Origin: Schistocerca nitens
Lineage: Eukaryota; Arthropoda; Insecta; Orthoptera; Acrididae
DNA length: 64,000 nucleotides
NCBI RefSeq assembly: GCF_023898315.1
Contig: NC_064614.1
Coordinates: forward strand, 73,482,501-73,546,500
Direction: 5' to 3'
Position numbers and translations under genes: made by a program. The notes beneath the pieces are model-generated. The model was given only the letters and a program-made list of their open reading frames with translations. It did not search any database and was not told where the DNA came from. Shown piece after piece: positions 22,901 to 34,044 of this stretch. The first letter of the stretch is position 1; every line of letters starts with the position of its first letter.

Positions 22901-23699
22901 TTTATAACGGTATTTGCAGCTGTGATTGCAACTGCAGTATTTGTAGGATTATGTTCGGTATTAATCGATATACTGATTAACATGTCTAAGCATGTAATCT
23001 TATATTTCTGCAACAATGCATAACATGTTAATAAGGTGACTTGTCCGTCTTGGTGTTGTATTTTTTCTCTGCAGTGTAGGTATATTTCATTCAAGAAAGT
23101 TGTTTTGCGCGTCTTTTGCTATCTCCTTAACATACGATACATTTTCAGACGCACCCAAGAAAGGTAAAAAAATAAACAATATACACACTAACATTTTAAC
23201 GTGCAAGAAATGTTTATTTCAGTAATTGTTCAATCTACCGAAAGAGCTCGATATTTTAGCAGGACTTCTAACTACAGTTACGTTTGAGACGTAGGTGCCG
23301 AAGCGAAGTACCATTTCTTCGGCAGAAATTATGTGCCTCGGAAGGAGCGATAAAATCCCTTTTAAACTCAATTCTAGTTAAATGGCGTGGAAGGCTTGCA
23401 TGGCACTTCCTTTGATTTCTTGCCCTCCCAATGCCTCTCTCTTCCGCTAAGAAAGTACATTTGCAGACATAGCGAAAAGTGGAGTGCAAATCTTTTTAAA
23501 GAGCTACCCAACGAATTCCGCTCGAAGAACACGTTAGCCGGGTGTATCAAATAATTCATGGCATTGAACTGCAGTGTACTCTACGAACAACAGTGAAATT
23601 GTAGTCTGGAAAATGAAGTTCAATAAAACGCAAACTGATGAAACTCTTTTAAATATCAGCGTTTCACTGGAAAGCAATGCAATATTTCCTTAACCAATA
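22901..23699. other. No recognisable feature
   Basis: About 0.8 kb with no recognisable coding motif or repeat. Confidence 0.45.
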
Positions 23700-23701
23700 T
23701 A

Positions 23702-24534
23702 CGAGGGTTGGAACTTAAATAGTGGCAACTATTTATTCACAACCGATACAAAACAGTTACACGTTTGCACCTGTCACTGCTCTTCAGAGTGATCACCAGC
23801 GTTGTGTAGAACCCGTTGCCAGCGATGTGGAGGGCGTTCTGTTGGTGGTGTGAATGGAGCGGTCTACTGGCTGTCGAATCTCTGGAACAGTTCTGAATCG
23901 AATGCCACGAAGCCAAAACTGAAACGCCAAACCAACGAATGGCGTCATTATGGGTCGCCGCGAAAGTCGAAATTACATCAGAGCCCGAGTATGGTGAAAG
24001 TTACGGTGATTCTCGTGTATGACATTGATGGTGTTATCCTAATGCATTACGTTCCTCCACGGCAGACCGTCAATGCACAGTATTACTGTTCGTTTTTGGA
24101 GCATCACCTGCGACCTGTTTTACGAATGAAGCGGCGACACTTTCTGCGCAACCCACCGATCATTTTGCTCGACAATGCGCGGGCCCATACAAGCTGTGGC
24201 TATATTCGGTCGATGGGACTGGGAAGTACTGTACCATCCACCATACTCCCCGGACTTAAGTCCTAGTGACTTTGACTTGATTCCGAAGTTGAATGAACCA
24301 ATCCTTGGAATACGCTTCAGAACTGTTCCAGAGCCTCGACGGGGAGTAGACCGATGCATTCGCACCATCAACAGAATAGGCTCTGCTAACGGTAAACTAC
24401 GCCTCCCGCATCACTGGCCACGGGCTATACACAATGTTAGTGACCACTTTGAAGGACAGTGACAGGTGCAAATAAGTAACTCTTCTGTATCGGTTGTGAA
24501 TAAACAGTAGCCACTATTTAAGTTCCAACCCTCG
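23702..24534 (+). mobile_element. Deleted mariner-like transposon
   Basis: The terminal inverted repeats CGAGGGTTGGAACTTAAATAGTGGC are identical at both ends, and similarity continues inward through TTATTCACAACCGATACA. TA duplications flank them (23700-23701, 24535-24536). The ORF at 23802-24266 contains VTVILVYDIDGVILMHYVPPRQTV and PIILLDNARAHTS (second catalytic Asp), and after a frameshift LYHPPYSPDLSPSDFDL (last Asp). The N-terminal DNA-binding domain and first catalytic region are absent. At 833 bp it is short for the family (about 1.3 kb). Confidence 0.9.
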
Positions 24535-24654
24535 TAGCTGAGCGGTAAGTATGCACATAATATTTACTGAACACCAGTATACATACTCCTACGATTTGAC
24601 TACATAAGACTACGATAAAAGGACGTAGACTGTGACGTATGGAGGTATGGGTCG

Positions 24655-24800
24655 GGCCGGCAAGCGTGGAAGGGTAGCCTAGACAACTCATTAAGGCGAC
24701 CGCTTGGATTAAGCGGGAAATTCGGGTTCACGTCCCTGTCCGACACCAAGTTTCACATGTCATAATTGGGTAAAACATTATACCAATTGCAGACGACATG
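24655..24800 (+). mobile_element. SINE, family D (tRNA-like), degraded
   Basis: AAGGCGACCGCTTGGATTAAGCGGGAAATTCGGGTTCACGTCCCTGTCCGACACCAAGTTTCA is a tRNA-like variable arm plus B-box, and it resembles copies at 33935-34035, 52950-53040 and 53122-53460. The head is diverged and the ends are unclear. Confidence 0.6.
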
Positions 24801-24975
24801 AAATTCTGATTCATTCAATAATTTGGAATTGATAGTAGCAACCTGGAGACAGTTAACCTTTCCCATGAAGGAACGGAATTTTCAGAGGGGAAAAATTCTT
24901 TCATAGTATGCATTTCTTTTTCAAATTTACACCATTTTAGATTCAGACGTGCGTCAAAGATAAAGGGGAAGCTTA

Positions 24976-26181
24976 CAGTATGTGATGAAAAGTATCCGGA
25001 CACCTGGCTGAAAATGACTTACAAGTTCGTGGCACTTCCCCCCCCCCCCCCCCCCCCCCATCGCTGTGCTGGAATTCCGGCATACGTTCAGTGAGGTGCT
25101 GGAAGGTTTCTTGGAGAATGGCAGCACATTCTTCACGGAGTGCTGCAGTAAGACTCTATCAGTTTCGGTCAGTGAGGCCTCGCACGAAGTTGACGTTCCA
25201 AAACATCCCAAAGGTATTCTATAGGATTCAGGTCACGACTCTGTGCAGGCAAGTCCATAACAGGGATGTTACTATCGTGTAACCGCTTCGCCACAGGCCG
25301 TACATTATGAAAAGTTGCTCGATCGTGTTGAAAGATGAAACCGCCATCCACGAATTACTCTTCAGCAGTGGGAAGCAAGTAGGTGCTTAAAGCATCAATG
25401 TAGGCTTGTGCTGTGATAGTGCCACGAAAAACAACAAGGGGGCAAGCCCCTCCATGAAAAACACGACCACGCCATAACACCACCGCCTCCGAATTTTATT
25501 GTTGGTACTACAGACACTGGCAGATGACGTTCACCGGGCATTCACCATACCCACACATTGCTATCGGATCGCCAGATTGTGTACTATGATTCGTCACTTC
25601 ATATAACGTTTTTCCACTGTTCCGTAGTCCAATGTTTACGCTTCTTACACCAAGCGAGGGGTCTTTTGGCATTTACTGGCGTAATATGTGGCTTATGAGC
25701 AGCCGCTCGACCATGAAATCTAGGTTTTCTTACCTCCCACCTGTCATAGTACTTGCAGTGGATCCTGATGCAGTTTGGAATTTCTGTGTGATGGTCTGGA
25801 TAGATGTCTGCCTATTACACATTACGACCCTCTTCGACTGTCGGAGGTCTCTGTCAGTCAACAGACGAGGACTGCCTCTACGCTTTTGTGCTGTACGTGT
25901 CCATTCACTTTTCAACTTCATTACATCGGAAACAGAGGACCTAGTGATCTCTAGAAGTGTGGAAATGTCCCGTACAGACGTATGACACAAGTGACACCCA
26001 ATCATCTGACCACGTTCGAAGTCCGTGAGTACCGCGGGGCGCCCCATTCTGCTCTCTCACGATGTCTAATGACTACTGAGGTCGCTGATATGGAGTACCT
26101 GGTAGTAGGTGGCAGCACAATGCATCTGTTATGAAAAACGTTTGTTTTGTGGGGAGTCCGGATACTTTTGATCACATAGTG
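24976..26181 (-). mobile_element. Tc1-like transposon, copy 1, non-functional
   Basis: The ends CAGTATGTGATGAAAAGTATCCGGACACC and, inverted, CACTATGTGATCAAAAGTATCCGGACTCC are TIRs flanked by TA. The minus-strand transposase is in pieces. 25730-26047 gives the helix-turn-helix N-terminus (VLTDFERGQMIGCHLCHTSVRDISTLL). Around 25169-25351 are FIFQHDRATFHNVRPV (second catalytic Asp) and DLNPIEYLWD (third, Glu). Several frameshifts separate them. A run of about 19 C at 25040-25059 interrupts the 3' untranslated part. The second copy of the family is at 31385-32868. Confidence 0.85.
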
Positions 26182-26183
26182 TA

Positions 26184-27655
26184 CATTTAAAGTCTAAAAG
26201 TTCTTTCGTTTCATTATGTAGAACAGTGGTCAAGAAATAGAAATATGTATGGAATTTGGAACCAGAGGACGTCTGGAAGATTGTGGTACGAAACGCGCTT
26301 TTCGACGGCTTGGGTGGAAAGTAATATACGAGTAAAGCATAGATGGAGGTGAACACAGTCCGGTAGTTGTGCAACTTTGTTCCAGTGGAAGAAAGGAAAG
26401 TCAACGAATAAAACTTAATTCTAATAAGTCTGTAAGACGGAGCTGTATCTTATTGTCGCTGTTTTTAACGCTTCTGGCTAGAAGTACTGAAGAAAAGAAA
26501 ATATTCGAACATGCTGTTTCAATGGAGGGGAAGTTGTTTTCGCCGAAAGTGCGTGAGGCCAAAAATGGTATGGGCAGCTTGCTGGGCATATATTAGATGG
26601 AAGGGATGAACAATATCAAAGAGGCGAATTGGATATTCCGAGAAATGGTGAAAAGATTCTACTGTTTAAAGTATAACAGGACTCGAAATTGTCACTACCA
26701 CATTGTGAATGATGAAAGAAGTTTCCGACAGCAAATATGTGCCAAATACTTGGGTATATTCATTTCACGTGTTAGTCCGCGTTATTAAAAAACACTAAAA
26801 CAGCTATACCACTGACTGGGACAAGACAACCACTCAGCTACACCCGAACACCACAGGGACTGTGAGCGATCTGTCAAATTTCAGGAACTTCGTGCGTTTT
26901 CTCGACAGCCGTGCATACAACAGCGAAAAATAAGATACGCAGTCGAAGTAATTAAGCATTCCACCAACATGCAATGGGAGGATGGCTACAAATTATGCAC
27001 GGCCTGGCTAACAACAATTCCAGTCGAAAAATGCGCGTGTGTTCGCAAGCCAGCAGTCCACGCGGCCTGGGTTCAATAGTGCAAACAAACGGCCACAAAG
27101 AAACTGCTCAGCGGCTTCCGTGTCTCGCTGCAGGAAAACATTGCCTCGGGGTACTAGTGCGAATTCGCTTTTACTAAAGTAGCACAAGCATTGATGTACC
27201 GTACAGGCATCTCTCCACAAATATCATTACTTCAAACCAAGCAGTAGCATCCGAGAATGCGATGCAGTAGTTACCTGACTAGAGAAATACGACGGTATAT
27301 AAAATGAAGACCATCCCAGAATCTGACAGTGTAATCGCCCTGGAAAGCACCGCTAGAAAGATGGTCGTAGCGTCGGTAGTCTGTTTTAAGTGTTTAGTAA
27401 TGGTGCGGCCTAACAACTGTGAATGACGTTATCCAGATTGAAGCTGTTTATGAAAGCCTACCAACGTGTATTAGTAGATCTGTCGTATTTAAAATTAACA
27501 CTGTAATGCTAAAGTACCTTTCTGAAACTTTACAAATTGAGCTCAATGCTGAATGGAACTTCGACAGCTACATTAGACCAGCGTTAGGTAGCAGCGATAT
27601 TAAAATCTGCAGGCGGTTATTTAAATTCTTCAGGGTTTTTAGTAAACCGTTATCG
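26184..27655. other. No recognisable feature
   Basis: About 1.5 kb of apparently unique sequence with short unassigned ORFs on both strands and no repeat or domain I recognise. Confidence 0.45.
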
Positions 27656-27659
27656 CACT

Positions 27660-27775
27660 GGGTGGGAACTTCCTTTCGAAAAGCCGAGTCGTCGAACTGG
27701 TGTCGAACAGAAATAACTGCACCAGGAGGTCGAAAATGCTATACGATAATATCATTTCACTTTCACTGGAAGGAC
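27660..27775 (+). mobile_element. Possible old SINE tail (family F)
   Basis: CGAACAGAAATAACTGCACCAGGAGGTCGAAAATGCTATACGATAATATCATTTCA resembles, with many differences, the tail of the SINEs at 33079 and 33687 (GACTGAAATAAG, GCAC, GCCGAAC, TGCCACACGATCATTTCA). The head is not recognisable. Confidence 0.35.
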
Positions 27776-27887
27776 GTGTAGAGACGAATAGCTGTGAGGA
27801 TTTAAGGATTCGCCAATGATGTTATTTTGCAAACCGGTTTTCGAAGAATACATAGCGGTGAAGAACGGATTAAACGATAAATAAAGG

Positions 27888-28134
27888 AGCAAAGATGAGT
27901 GTTTAACGTCCCGTCGATAATGAGGTCATTAGAGACGGAACACAAGCTTCGATTAAGAAAAGACATGGAAGTAAATTGGTCGTGCCTTTTCAAAGGAAAC
28001 GTTCAGGCAATTGCCTTAACTGATATTAGGGAGAACACGGGAACCTAAATCCGGAAGGACGGACGGTGATATGAACCGTCGTCCACCCGAATGCGAATCC
28101 TGTGTGCTAATAATTGCGCTACTTCGCTCTTTTG
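27888..28134 (-). mobile_element. SINE, family G (tRNA-headed)
   Basis: On the minus strand: AGCGAAGTAGCGCAATTATTAGCACACAGGATTCGCATTCGG, a tRNA-like head with A box, and then a body with TTTAGGTTCCCGTGTTCTCCC, GGCAATTGCCTGAACGTTTCC and the tail CTAATGACCTCATTATCGACGGGACGTTAAACACTCATC. I recognise it as a common orthopteran repeat from memory. Confidence 0.75.
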
Positions 28135-28360
28135 CATGAAACTAATCAAGTGACAGATTACTGAAGAAGGAAAGAAACCGACAGGCTAACAATTTGAAAC
28201 CTACACTTAAGTTGTAGTTTATTACTAAATTACTATTTATTTGTCAAATTTGGATGTATAGCTTGTAACACTTATATCGATTAGTGACAGGTTTATATTA
28301 GGTAACTGTGTATCTACGATTATAGAGTGTGTGTTCTTTGTTAGTTACGGTAACTGATTT

Positions 28361-28530
28361 GTGGCACGGCTAGCCGTTCTAGGCGCTTCACTCCGGATCC
28401 GCGCTGTTGCTACGGTCGCAGGTTCGAATCCTGCCTCGGGCATGGATGTGTGTGATGTCCTTAGGTTATCTAGGTTTAAGTAGTTCTGCGTCTAGGGGAC
28501 TGATAACCCCAGATGTTAAGTCCCATAGAA
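28361..28530 (+). mobile_element. SINE, family A, diverged
   Basis: CGCAGGTTCGAATCCTGCCTCGGGCATGGATGTGTGTGATGTCC, then the TTTAAGTAGTTCTG and GTCTAGGGGACTGATAACC body. The head is degraded at its 5' end. It stops abruptly at AGTCCCATAG, where the left arm of the fold-back element begins. Confidence 0.8.
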
Positions 28531-29537
28531 ACTGGGTAGTGCATGCGCAAGATAAGCAACATCAAGGAGAGTATGAACTCAGGAGTGTCGTGGTCCCGTG
28601 GTTAGCGTGAGCAGCTGCGGAACGAGAGGTTCTTGGTTCAGGTCTTCCCTCGAGCGAAAAGTTTAATTTTTTATTTTCAGACAATTATCAAAGTTCAGGC
28701 ACTCACACATAATCAACTTTGCTCTCCAAAATTCCAGGACATGTTCAGATTTGCTTGGACATATGCAGGATTTGACAGTCTACACACGGAAAAATTTGAA
28801 AACGTTAAAAACATATGTTTTGACAGACTACAGGGAAAACTGTGCGACTGGGAAACTGTTCCATTCTTTGTTGCAGTTTATGTGTTTTCATCACTGTTTT
28901 GGGAGTGATTATCACATCCACAAGAAAACCTAAATCGGGCAAGGTAGAAGAATCCTTTTACACATTCGCCAAGTGTGCAAGTTAGGTGGGTCGACAACAT
29001 ATTCCTGTCATGTGACGCACATGCCGTCACCAGTGTTGTATAGAATATATCAGACGTGTTTTCCTGTGGATGAATCGGATGACCTATGACCTTGCGATCA
29101 AATGTTTACGGTTCCCATTGGAGAGGCACGTCCTTTCGTCTACTAATCGCACGGTATTGCGGTGCGGTCGCGAAACACAGACACTAAACTTATTACAGTG
29201 ACCAGAGACGTCAATGAACGAATGGACAGATCATAAATTTTCGAAAATAAAAAAAATTAACTTTTCACTCGGGGGAAGGCTTGAACCAAGGACTTCTCGT
29301 TCCGCAGCTGCTCTCGCTAACCACGGGACCACGGCGCTCGGGAGCATGCACTTTCCTTGATGTTGCATATCTTGCGCGTGGAATACTCAGTTTGTATATT
29401 TTGCTTATTTTTTTCATAGTTCCACACAACTTCTTCCTGTTTTCTCGATTGATCTGTGTTCAGTTTTTCAAGGCCTATCCACTGTGCCAAGTTATAACTA
29501 AATCTGAGGGGGGTGCGATGGGGAGGTTCCCTTGTTA
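28531..29537 (+). mobile_element. Fold-back element with tRNA-like sequence in both arms
   Basis: 28531-28678 and 29241-29400 are inverted repeats of about 150 bp. Each contains a tRNA-like segment (GTGGTCCCGTGGTTAGCGTGAGCAGC...GAGGTTCTTGGTTCAGGTC). The right arm continues to GGGGGGTGCGATGGGGAGGTTCCCTTGTT at 29537, which has no partner on the left because the left end is cut where family A SINE sequence stops at 28530. The ~560-bp centre has a short ORF (28633-28908) without a recognised domain. The structure could be a non-autonomous DNA transposon with long TIRs or an inverted pair of tRNA-derived units. I cannot class it from sequence alone. Confidence 0.7.
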
Positions 29538-29728
29538 GGGCATTTGTGTTTGTAATATGTAAAAGACGTAGGGAAGTCCCTCCGCAACGGAAGTGGCTCG
29601 GCGGATTGTGAAAGGTGGTTTTGGCGGTCGAACTGTGCGGCTACTTGGTGGGAACGATACGCAGTCAGAGGCTAGCCGTTGCACGGTACACATCGAGGCT
29701 GCCCAGGGAGGCAATGGGAAACCGCTTT

Positions 29729-29937
29729 CAAAACTGGCTCTGAGCAAAAAATAGCTCTGAACACTATGGCACTTAACATCTGAGGTCATGAGTCCCCCAG
29801 AACTTAGAAGTACTTAAACCTAACTAACCTAAGGATATCACACACATCCATGCCCGAGGCTGGATTCGAACCTGTGACCGTAGCGGTCGCGACGTTCCAA
29901 ACTGAAGTGCCTGAACCGCTCGGCCACACCGGCCGGC
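29729..29937 (-). mobile_element. SINE, family A
   Basis: The reverse complement runs from the head GGCCGGTGTGGCCGAGCGGTTCAGG through B-box GGTTCGAATCCAGCC to the body TTTAAGTACTTCTAAGTTCTGGGGGACTCATGACC. A 13-bp duplication GGGAAACCGCTTT (29716-29728 and 29938-29950) flanks it. Confidence 0.95.
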
Positions 29938-29950
29938 GGGAAACCGCTTT

Positions 29951-31384
29951 GCAAGGAATTTTGCCTCGGATGCGGATTTGGCTGTTGCATGGTACTCTCG
30001 GCAATAAGGAATGGCTCTGACACATTAAAAATCCGTCGCCAAAAAGATATTGTATAGAGCATTCAAACATCAACAGCCGGGAGTACAGTTAGCCGCCACG
30101 TCGCTTACTATCGCAACTTCGCCACTGATCCCCCAACTTCATGCATACAAATAAGTATCAGAGCATGGACCAGTTAATTTGTGTGAGTGGTTTTAATAAT
30201 TATCCGTGTGCTATAAACTTGTGTTTAGAACCCTAACTTTTATCCTGGTCATGAACCTATGCAGGATCCCCGCCTAAGTGTTAAGAAAACCGAGTATCCT
30301 GTTCCAAATGAACTATTGATTTATTTACGTTTGTTAAATGTGCAAGGATTAGCAAGAGTTGAAATTAGTTAGGAGTGTGCTAAAGTGATCACAGTTTAAT
30401 GCAAAGTATCGTTTTGCAAAAATTCAGCGCCAGACAGTGCAAATGTTACTGTCTAAAACAACTCCTTTACAGGTGATGAAAAAAGGTAAAAAAGTTGTAT
30501 TCACTTGAAACTTAATTTAGCTTTGTTACTATCATGAATGAATTTTTGATGTTAATCGAGCATCGGTGTTGAATTATTTGCCTTGAAAAGAGTAAAACCA
30601 TAAACTATCCCACGTGGAGCAAGAATTAAATTTAGTTGAATTAAATTTTGCTACTGAGGTAATCATATAGTTTGACTAGTGATACGATATCGGTTTATAG
30701 GTCCCCACTACATCTTCTCATATTAGAAAATTAATTGCTACTAAGGAAATTTGATTTATTTCTTTAAATGCGAGTATAACTGGTTAATTGCGGTATTGTT
30801 TATATTTCTTTGTGGTATTTACATGTGAGTTAAGGCGGAAGCCCCTCCTGGCCAATTTTAGTTCTGCACTTATTGCAGGAACATTTCAGTACTGTAACAA
30901 TATTGAGTGTAGCTCTTCTTATTGTGAGTTTGGTACGATTTTGTTTTCTATGATTACTAGTATGTGCATAATTGATAACTGCTGCCATCCACAGCTCAGA
31001 GTGTCCTGTGTCCGTTTGTATCCTGTGTGCTATTCCAAAGGGAAATATTGATTAAGTTAACTTCAATAACTAACATTTAATTTTATTAAGCATATATTTC
31101 CAAATTCATTTGCCTAATTGGGCTGGCGACACTTTTTACTTTCATGAAACCCCAAAGTTAAAGCCTGTTTAGTTTTTTTCTGTTAATTGCAATATATTCG
31201 CAATTACAGTCCGATACCCTTATGCGCTAGACAAACACGCGGCCAAAATTTCAAAATCCTGTCAGAGCGTAAAATTAGTTTGTGTCACGACAGGCTAGTG
31301 TTACACGTGGCATATCCCGTTACGAGACTTGAGATTAGGTTGTTTGGGACGAGTGACGTATAACGACAGATTCCACACCCGCAG
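29951..31384. other. No recognisable feature
   Basis: About 1.4 kb, AT-rich, apparently unique. No transposon end, tRNA-like sequence or coding motif was recognised. Confidence 0.5.
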
Positions 31385-31956
31385 GCATACGTTCAATCAG
31401 GTGCTGGAACCTTCCAGCTCCATTCTTGGTGAATGGCGGCCCATTCTTCAGGAGTGCACCATTCAGGAGAGGTATCGATGTCGGTCGGTGAGGCTTCGCA
31501 CGAAGTCGGCCTCCCAAAACATCCCAAAGGTGTTCTATAGGATTCAGGTCACGACTCTGTGCAGGGCAGTCCATTACAGGGATGTAATTGTCGTGTAAAC
31601 ACTCCGCCACAGGCCGTGCATTATGAACAGGTGTTCTATCGCCATCCACGAATTGCTCTTCAGCAGTGGGAAGCAAGAAGTTGCTGTGATTGTGCCACGC
31701 AAAACAACATGCGGTGCAAGCCTCCTCCATAAAAAACACGACCACACCATAACACCACCGCCTCCGAATTTTACTGTTGGCACTACACATTCTGCCAGAT
31801 GACTTTCATCGGATATTCGCCATACCTACACCCTGACATCGGATAGCCAGATTGTGTACCGTGGTTCGTCACACCACACAATGTTTTTCCACTGTTTAGT
31901 AGTCCAATAGTTACGCCTCATACACCAAGCGAGATGTCGTTTGGCATTTACCGGTG

Positions 31957-32158
31957 TTCAGATGGTTCAAATGGCTCTGAGCACTATGGGACTTATCATC
32001 TGAGGTCATCAGTCTCCTAGAACTTAGAACTACTTAAACCTAGCTAACCTAAGGACATCACACACATCCATGCCCGAGGCAGGATTCGAACCTGCGACCG
32101 TAGCAGTCACGCGGTTCCAGACTGAAGTGCCTAGAACCGCTCGGCAACACCGGCCGGC
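31957..32158 (-). mobile_element. SINE, family A, inside Tc1 copy 2
   Basis: Complete reverse-oriented copy ending ...CACTATGGG / GCCATTTGAACCATCT. The target duplication TTTACCGGTG (31947-31956) / TTTACTGGTG (32159-32168) differs by one base. Confidence 0.95.
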
Positions 32159-32308
32159 TTTACTGGTGTGATGTATGACTTCTGAGCAACCGCTCGACAG
32201 TGAAATCCAAGTTTTCTCACTTCCCGCCTAACTGTCATAGTACTTGCAGTGGATCCTGATAGTTTGGAATTCCTGTGTGATGGTTCGGCTAGATGTCTGT
32301 CTATTACA

Positions 32309-32500
32309 AAAAATGGCTCCGAGCACTATGGGACTTAACTACTAAGGTCATCAGTCCGCTAGAACTCAGAACTACTTAAACCTAACTAACCTAAGGACAT
32401 CACACACATCCATGCCCGAGGCAGGATTCGATCCTGCGATCGTGGCGGTCGCGTGGTTCCAGACTATAGCGCCTAGAACCGCTCGGCCACCACGGCCGGC
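32309..32500 (-). mobile_element. SINE, family A, inside Tc1 copy 2
   Basis: Reverse-oriented copy with head GCCGGCCGTGGTGGCCGAGCGG. The target duplication is TGTCTATTACA (32298-32308) / TGCCTATTACA (32501-32511). Confidence 0.95.
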
Positions 32501-32909
32501 TGCCTATTACACATTACGACCCTCTTCAACTGTCGGCGGTCTTTGTCAATCAGCGGACGAGGTCGGCCTGTACGGTTTTGTGCTGTACATGTCCATTCAC
32601 GTTTCCACTTCACTATCACATCGGAAACAGTGGACCTAGGGATGTTTAGAACTCTCGAGTACAGACGTATGACACAAGTGACACCCAATCATCTGACCAC
32701 GTTTGAAGTCCGTGAGTTCCGCAGAGCTCCCCATTCTGCTCTCTCGCGATGTCTAATGTATACTGAGGTCGCTGATATGGAGTACCTGGGATTAGGTGAC
32801 AGCGTAATGCACCTAATATGAAAAACGTATGTTTTGAGGGGTGTTCGGATACCTTTGGTCACATATTGTATCTTCGGGATTTTTTATGTTACTTTTTCTT
32901 GCGTGGCTT

Positions 32910-33015
32910 CAGCCCCTGGCCTTTTTTACATTAACGTCTCCACTCAAGCCTTCTCTCTGCAAGCCTCTTAATCTATGCATTCTACATTACTGCAACTTTT
33001 ACCGATTTGAACCCT
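32910..33015 (-). mobile_element. Possible RTE-like 3' fragment
   Basis: CTCCACTCAAGCCTTCTCTCTGCAAGCCTCTTAATCTATGCATTC...TACTGCAACTT recalls the reverse complement of RTE 3' regions remembered from such genomes. It is short and uncertain. Confidence 0.3.
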
Positions 33016-33078
33016 CTTACTACACTTAAATCTTTGGCTTCCGCTCCAATTTTCATTCCGTATACTGAGTGCCATATT

Positions 33079-33325
33079 GTCCGCCTGCCTAGATGGGTGG
33101 TAACGTGCTTGCCTTCCATGCACTGGGTCCAGGTTCGATTCCCTCAATCTGGTTGGAGATTTTCTCCGCTCGGAGACTGGGTGTTGTGTTGTCCTCATCA
33201 TGTTTTCATCCTCACCGTCGGCCGGAAGTCACCCAATGTGGCACCGACTGAAATAAGACTTACACTTGGTGGCCGAACCCAAATGGGACCTCCTGGCCAA
33301 CAATGCCATACTATAATTTCATTTC
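33079..33325 (+). mobile_element. SINE, family F
   Basis: The head CCGCCTGCCTAGATGGGTGGTAACGTGCTTGCC...GGTCCAGGTTCGATTCCC is tRNA-like. The middle TTTTCTCCGCTCGGAGACTGGGTGTTGTGTTGTCC and tail GACTGAAATAAGACTTACAC...CCATACTATAATTTCATTT follow. It is the same family and orientation as the copy at 33687. Confidence 0.85.
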
Positions 33326-33686
33326 AGTACAATATTGACAATACGTTGGTATCTCAAACAGCATTTAGCCAAACTGAAAAAACTCTCCTCGACATTATTG
33401 CCGACTGGTGTTATGTGACAGATTTCTGACACAGGCGTCGGATATGTACGCATCAGCCACACGCCTCAAATGTTCTCTCCACTCACGCAGCATCTTCTGC
33501 AGACACGGGCCTTAAGCAGAAGATATCATACTGTGTATGGTTCGTTGATGACACTCACTTTGACTGATGCGGGGTAGGTATATATTGTGAGTTACTGTTT
33601 GGCTAATTTCTTGAACGGGAGCCTTTTGATTGCGTGATATCCGTGCTTTGTTTATTTATTTACGTTATGAAATTTGATTTGCAAAT
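33326..33686. other. No recognisable feature
   Basis: Spacer between two family F SINEs; nothing recognised. Confidence 0.5.
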
Positions 33687-33885
33687 GTGCGCCTGCTTAG
33701 CAGAGTGATAACGTGCTTGCCTCCCAAACAGCGGGCCTGGGTTCGATTCCCGGCCGGGTTGCAGATTTTCTCCGATCGTGGGTTCAAGTCGCCCAATGTA
33801 GCGTCGACTGAAATAAGTCTTGCACTCGGCTGCCGAACTTCCACAGATGGGGCCTCCCGGCCGGCAGTGCCACACGATCATTTCA
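33687..33885 (+). mobile_element. SINE, family F
   Basis: GCGCCTGCTTAGCAGAGTGATAACGTGCTTGCC...GGGTTCGATTCCCGGCCGGG, then TTTTCTCCGATCG and the tail GTCGACTGAAATAAGTCTTGCACTCGGCTGCCGAAC...CACACGATCATTTCA. Part of the middle block seen at 33079 is absent. Confidence 0.85.
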
Positions 33886-33934
33886 CAATTGCAGATAACG
33901 AATCTAAACTGACGTCAGCTGTATTGTTTATCGG

Positions 33935-34035
33935 TGAGATTGAAAACTTATGCCGGACTGGGACTCGAACCTGAACTTGCCGCTTAACGCGACCCGTCAC
34001 GTTAATTGAATCGGCTCTCCAATCATGCCTCCCAA
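33935..34035 (-). mobile_element. SINE, family D fragment
   Basis: On the minus strand: GGTCGCGTTAAGCGGCAAGTTCAGGTTCGAGTCCCAGTCCGGCATAAGTTTTCAATCTC, a tRNA-like T-arm and start of the family D tail. Confidence 0.65.
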
Positions 34036-34044
34036 AAAGGAATA

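Larger units (their letters stand above)
31385..32868 (-). mobile_element. Tc1-like transposon, copy 2, split by two SINEs
   Basis: Same family as 24976-26181. The right end (TATGAAAAACGTATGTTTTGAGGGGTGTTCGGATACCTTTGGTCACATATTG) matches the right TIR of copy 1. The left end is truncated at about 31385, just inside the transposase C-terminus. Minus-strand fragments include PAQSRDLNPIEHLWDVLGGRL (third catalytic Glu) around 31500 and the helix-turn-helix region around 32680-32730. Two family A SINEs at 31957-32158 and 32309-32500 are inserted in it, each with target duplications made of transposon sequence. Confidence 0.85.

Noticed and set aside
22718..23023. 101-codon open frame as a possible host gene
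   Set aside because: Its first half reads as Tc1 transposase (RRTHVRRRPGEG, SQSHLVFL), so it is part of a transposon relic.
25040..25059. Run of about 19 C as a functional element
   Set aside because: A simple homopolymer in the untranslated part of a dead Tc1 copy; likely slippage or sequencing length error.
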